This document shows, piece after piece, positions 61,557 through 64,000 of a stretch of DNA of 64,000 nucleotides. The translations under genes were made by a program, and so were the position numbers. Source of the stretch: Erwinia rhapontici (GTDB lineage: Bacteria; Pseudomonadota; Gammaproteobacteria; Enterobacterales; Enterobacteriaceae); assembly GCF_012271765.1 (NCBI RefSeq), contig NZ_VRKO01000013.1:170927-234926 (forward strand), read 5' to 3'. How positions within the stretch are numbered: the first letter of the stretch is position 1; the number at the start of each line of letters is the position of its first letter. The notes under the pieces were generated by a model. It did not search any database, was not told the origin of the DNA, and saw only the letters and a list, made by a program, of their open reading frames with translations.

Positions 61557-62861
61557 ATGCAAGTTTCAGTAGAAACAACTCAGGGCCTGGGCCGTCGCGT
61601 AACGATTACCGTAGATAAAGATGTGATCGAAAACGCGGTGAAAAGTGAGCTGGTCAGCGTAGCTAAGAAAGTGCGCATCGACGGTTTCCGCAAAGGAAAA
61701 GTACCGATGACTGTTGTTGAACAGCGTTACGGTGCTTCTGTTCGCCAGGACGTCCTGGGCGATCTGATGCAGCGCGGCTTTGTCGATGCGATCATCAAAG
61801 AAAAAATTAATCCGGCTGGCGCACCGCAGTACGTACCAGGCGAATACAAAACCGGTGAAGACTTCACATTCTCAGCTGAATTTGAAGTGTACCCGGAAGT
61901 TGAGCTGAAGGGTCTGGAAGCAATCGAAGTTGAAAAACCGGTTGTTGAAGTGACTGATGCTGACGTTGATACCATGCTGGACACTCTGCGCAAGCAGCAG
62001 GCCACCTGGAAAGAAACCGACGCTGCAGCGACTGCTGAAGATCGTGCAACCATCGATTTCTCCGGTTCTGTAGATGGTGAAGAGTTCGAAGGCGGCAAAG
62101 CGTCTGACTTCGTACTGGCAATGGGCCAGGGTCGTATGATCCCTGGTTTCGAAGAAGGTGTTGTTGGCCACAAAGCGGGCGAGACCTTTACTATCGACGT
62201 TAACTTCCCGGACGATTACCACGCTGAGAACCTGAAAGGTAAAGCAGCGAAGTTTGAAATCGTACTGAAGAAAGTTGAAGAGCGCGAGCTGCCAGAGTTC
62301 ACTGAAGAGTTCATCAAGCGTTTCGGCGTTGAAGATGGTTCTGTCGCGGGTCTGCGTGCAGAAGTGCGCAAGAACATGCAGCGTGAGCTGAAAGGTGCCG
62401 TGCGTAACCGCGTGAAATCTCAGGCAATCGACGGTCTGGTGAAAGCCAATGACATCGATGTTCCTGCTGCTTTGATTGACGGTGAGATTGACGTGCTGAA
62501 GCGTCAGGCTGCACAGCGCTTTGGTGGTAACGAAAAGCAAGCTCTGGAGCTGCCTCGTGAACTGTTCGAAGAGCAGGCTAAACGCCGCGTAGTTGTCGGT
62601 CTGCTGTTGGGCGAAGTGATTCGTACTCACGAGCTGAAAGCTGACGAAGACCGTGTTAAAGCGCTGATCGAAGAGATGGCTTCTGCATACGAAGATCCAA
62701 CAGAAGTGATCGAGTTCTACAGTAAAAATAACGAGCTGATGAACAACATGCGTAACGTTGCGCTGGAAGAGCAGGCTGTTGAAGCCGTGCTGGAAAAAGC
62801 GAAAGTGACTGAAAAAGCCACTAACTTCCAGGAACTGATGAACCAGACTGCTACGGCCTGA
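61557..62861 (+). CDS. tig: Trigger factor
   Basis: Ribosome-associated chaperone and prolyl isomerase of 434 residues (E. coli 432). N-terminal ribosome-binding domain with the signature GFRKGKVPM (about 43-51), FKBP-type domain (about 150-245; [34 protein letters not shown]) and helical C-terminal arms. It folds nascent chains at the exit tunnel. It ends at a strong terminator before clpP. Confidence 0.97.
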   Translation: MQVSVETTQGLGRRVTITVDKDVIENAVKSELVSVAKKVRIDGFRKGKVPMTVVEQRYGASVRQDVLGDLMQRGFVDAIIKEKINPAGAPQYVPGEYKTGEDFTFSAEFEVYPEVELKGLEAIEVEKPVVEVTDADVDTMLDTLRKQQATWKETDAAATAEDRATIDFSGSVDGEEFEGGKASDFVLAMGQGRMIPGFEEGVVGHKAGETFTIDVNFPDDYHAENLKGKAAKFEIVLKKVEERELPEFTEEFIKRFGVEDGSVAGLRAEVRKNMQRELKGAVRNRVKSQAIDGLVKANDIDVPAALIDGEIDVLKRQAAQRFGGNEKQALELPRELFEEQAKRRVVVGLLLGEVIRTHELKADEDRVKALIEEMASAYEDPTEVIEFYSKNNELMNNMRNVALEEQAVEAVLEKAKVTEKATNFQELMNQTATA

Positions 62862-62887
62862 TTCTGAACTCTGTTAGTTGACGTTAA

Positions 62888-62915
62888 GCCCGCTGCCTTC
62901 TGGCAGCGGGCTTTT
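62888..62915 (+). terminator. Terminator of tig
   Basis: Perfect 10-bp stem GCCCGCTGCC/GGCAGCGGGC with a TTCT loop followed by TTTTG. Confidence 0.93.
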
Positions 62916-63027
62916 GTCGTTTATGGGGTAAAATCCCACTGCTTTTATAGGCTATTTGCGCATTTAATCTGCAAATTATCGACTAAGCTACTTTTCCTGG
63001 TTAGCAGTTGATAAAAACGTTGTTATG

Positions 63028-63056
63028 CTTGAAACAGCAGGGGATCATCCCCAAAT
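63028..63056 (+). promoter_or_regulatory. Sigma-32 heat-shock promoter of clpP
   Basis: CTTGAAA (63028-63034), a 14-base spacer and CCCCAAAT (63049-63056) fit the sigma-32 consensus CTTGAAA-N(11-16)-CCCCATNT with one change. E. coli clpPX has a sigma-32 promoter in the same place. Confidence 0.75.
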
Positions 63057-63193
63057 TGGTACAACGAAGTCATCAGGCCCGATAACTGTCCGGACGGCAT
63101 CGGGTGTAAGGCCTGGAATCATAGTGTTCCTGATCGCTCTCAAGTAGAATCGCTACAGAGTGTTGCCAAATGAAATTTATCCAGGAGACGATA

Positions 63194-63817
63194 ATGTCAT
63201 ACAGCGGCGAACGTGAACTAACTGCACCTCATATGGCTCTGGTGCCAATGGTGGTCGAACAAACCTCTCGTGGAGAGCGTTCTTACGACATCTACTCGCG
63301 CCTGCTGAAAGAGCGCATTATTTTTCTGACCGGCCAGGTCGAAGACCACATGGCCAACCTGATCGTTGCGCAGATGCTGTTTCTGGAAGCGGAGAATCCA
63401 GAAAAGGATATCCACCTGTACATTAACTCTCCTGGTGGCGTCATCACCGCAGGGATGTCAATTTATGACACCATGCAGTTTATCAAACCTGACGTTAGCA
63501 CCATCTGTATGGGCCAGGCCTGTTCGATGGGCGCTTTCCTGCTGACCGCGGGAGCGAAAGACAAGCGTTACTGCCTGCCGAATTCACGCGTGATGATTCA
63601 CCAACCGCTGGGCGGTTTCCAGGGGCAGGCGTCAGATATTGACATCCATGCCCGTGAAATCATCAAGACTAAGCAGATGATGAACGAACTGATGGCAAAA
63701 CATACCGGGCAGACGATCGAAACCATTGAGCGCGATACCAACCGCGACCGTTTCTTGTCGGCCAGCGAATCCGTAGAGTACGGCTTAGTGGATTCTGTGC
63801 TGTCCCAGCGTAACTGA
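63194..63817 (+). CDS. clpP: ATP-dependent Clp protease proteolytic subunit
   Basis: ClpP is the tetradecameric serine protease of ClpXP/ClpAP. The 207-residue precursor has catalytic Ser111 ([10 protein letters not shown]), His136 (MIHQPLGG) and Asp185 (ERDTNRDRF). A propeptide of about 14 residues is expected. ATG at 63194 has AGGAG upstream and matches the E. coli start; an in-frame ATG 24 bases upstream is not used. Residue 110 next to the active Ser is Cys, where E. coli has Ala. A sigma-32-type promoter lies upstream. Confidence 0.97.
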   Translation: MSYSGERELTAPHMALVPMVVEQTSRGERSYDIYSRLLKERIIFLTGQVEDHMANLIVAQMLFLEAENPEKDIHLYINSPGGVITAGMSIYDTMQFIKPDVSTICMGQACSMGAFLLTAGAKDKRYCLPNSRVMIHQPLGGFQGQASDIDIHAREIIKTKQMMNELMAKHTGQTIETIERDTNRDRFLSASESVEYGLVDSVLSQRN

Positions 63818-63923
63818 TTAAACATGTTGTGACATGGTGCCGTTGCCTCCGCGGATAGCTCTGGTGGCGGCCGCGTAACTAACCCCTGGTGGGAAGGTGA
63901 GTGTGACAATGAGGGGGAAGTAA

Positions 63924-64000
63924 ATGACTGATAAACGCAAAGACGGTTCAGGTAAACTGCTGTACTGCTCTTTTTGCGGCAAAAGCCAGCATGAAGTGCG
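63924..64000 (+). CDS. clpX: ClpX ATPase, 5' part only
   Basis: The first 25 codons (MTDKRKDGSGKLLYCSFCGKSQHEV) match the E. coli ClpX N-terminus, including the first zinc-binding CSFC pair. The window ends inside the gene. GAGGGGGAAGTAA precedes the ATG, and clpP is 106 bases upstream, as in the clpPX operon. Confidence 0.95.
   Translation, partial: MTDKRKDGSGKLLYCSFCGKSQHEV

Larger units (their letters stand above)
62862..63193 (+). promoter_or_regulatory. tig-clpP intergenic region
   Basis: A 332-base gap holding the tig terminator and the heat-shock-type clpP promoter, listed separately. Nothing else is recognisable. Confidence 0.6.

Overview
The window is a chromosomal segment of a gamma-proteobacterium of the order Enterobacterales. 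Gene order follows the Escherichia coli block yaiI-aroL-yaiA-aroM-ppnP-rdgC-mak-sbcCD-phoBR-brnQ-proY-acpH-queA-tgt-yajC-secDF-yajI-nrdR-ribD-ribE-nusB-thiL-pgpA-yajO-dxs-ispA-xseB-thiI-yajL-panE-yajQ-yajR-cyoEDCBA-ampG-yajG-bolA-tig-clpP-clpX. Most proteins are collinear with the E. coli versions. Two features point to Erwiniaceae (Pantoea, Erwinia or a relative) rather than Escherichia: GGGTCAGGCATGCCTGACCC-type repeats, and accessory genes that E. coli lacks here. That placement is an inference; no rRNA or tRNA gene is present to confirm it.

Layout. 1-7050: yaiI, a convergent DUF2076 gene, then aroL, yaiA, aroM and ppnP with an IclR-type regulator inserted between yaiA and aroM, then rdgC and mak. 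aroL carries TyrR-box-like sites. 7077-12999: accessory block with an ethanolamine-type permease, a divergent APH-fold kinase, an AraC-type regulator, and a three-lipoprotein operon (CsgG-like, DUF4810-like, DUF799/GNA1162-like). 13002-20763: sbcDC, divergent from phoB-phoR, which has a clear Pho box and a PstS-like binding protein as third gene. 20764-21148: tandem palindromic repeats, then three MetJ boxes in front of a short MetE-like methyltransferase. 22666-25396: brnQ and proY. 25463-32398: accessory block with an MFS exporter and a divergent SufR-like Fe-S regulator, two PhyK-like histidine acid phosphatases flanking a LacI-type regulator, and a 2-Cys peroxiredoxin with an OxyR-type site. 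32459-64000: nearly uninterrupted core genome for queuosine tRNA modification, Sec translocation, riboflavin, thiamine and isoprenoid synthesis, cytochrome bo oxidase, muropeptide uptake and proteostasis. The right edge cuts clpX after 77 bases.

How the genes fit together. A phosphate theme runs through the accessory parts: phoBR with its own PstS-like protein, two secreted phytase-type phosphatases, and a Pho-box match in front of one of them. Core operons show tight coupling: sbcD/sbcC share 4 bases, cyoC/cyoD and xseB/ispA share one base, cyoB/cyoC overlap by 11 bases, thiL/pgpA by 23 and panE/yajL by 47. Strong hairpins sit at most convergent junctions.

I see no prophage, insertion sequence, CRISPR array or tRNA. 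The novelty lies in the small accessory clusters and their regulatory sites, not in one large unknown island. All functional names come from recognising protein families by eye; no database search was run.
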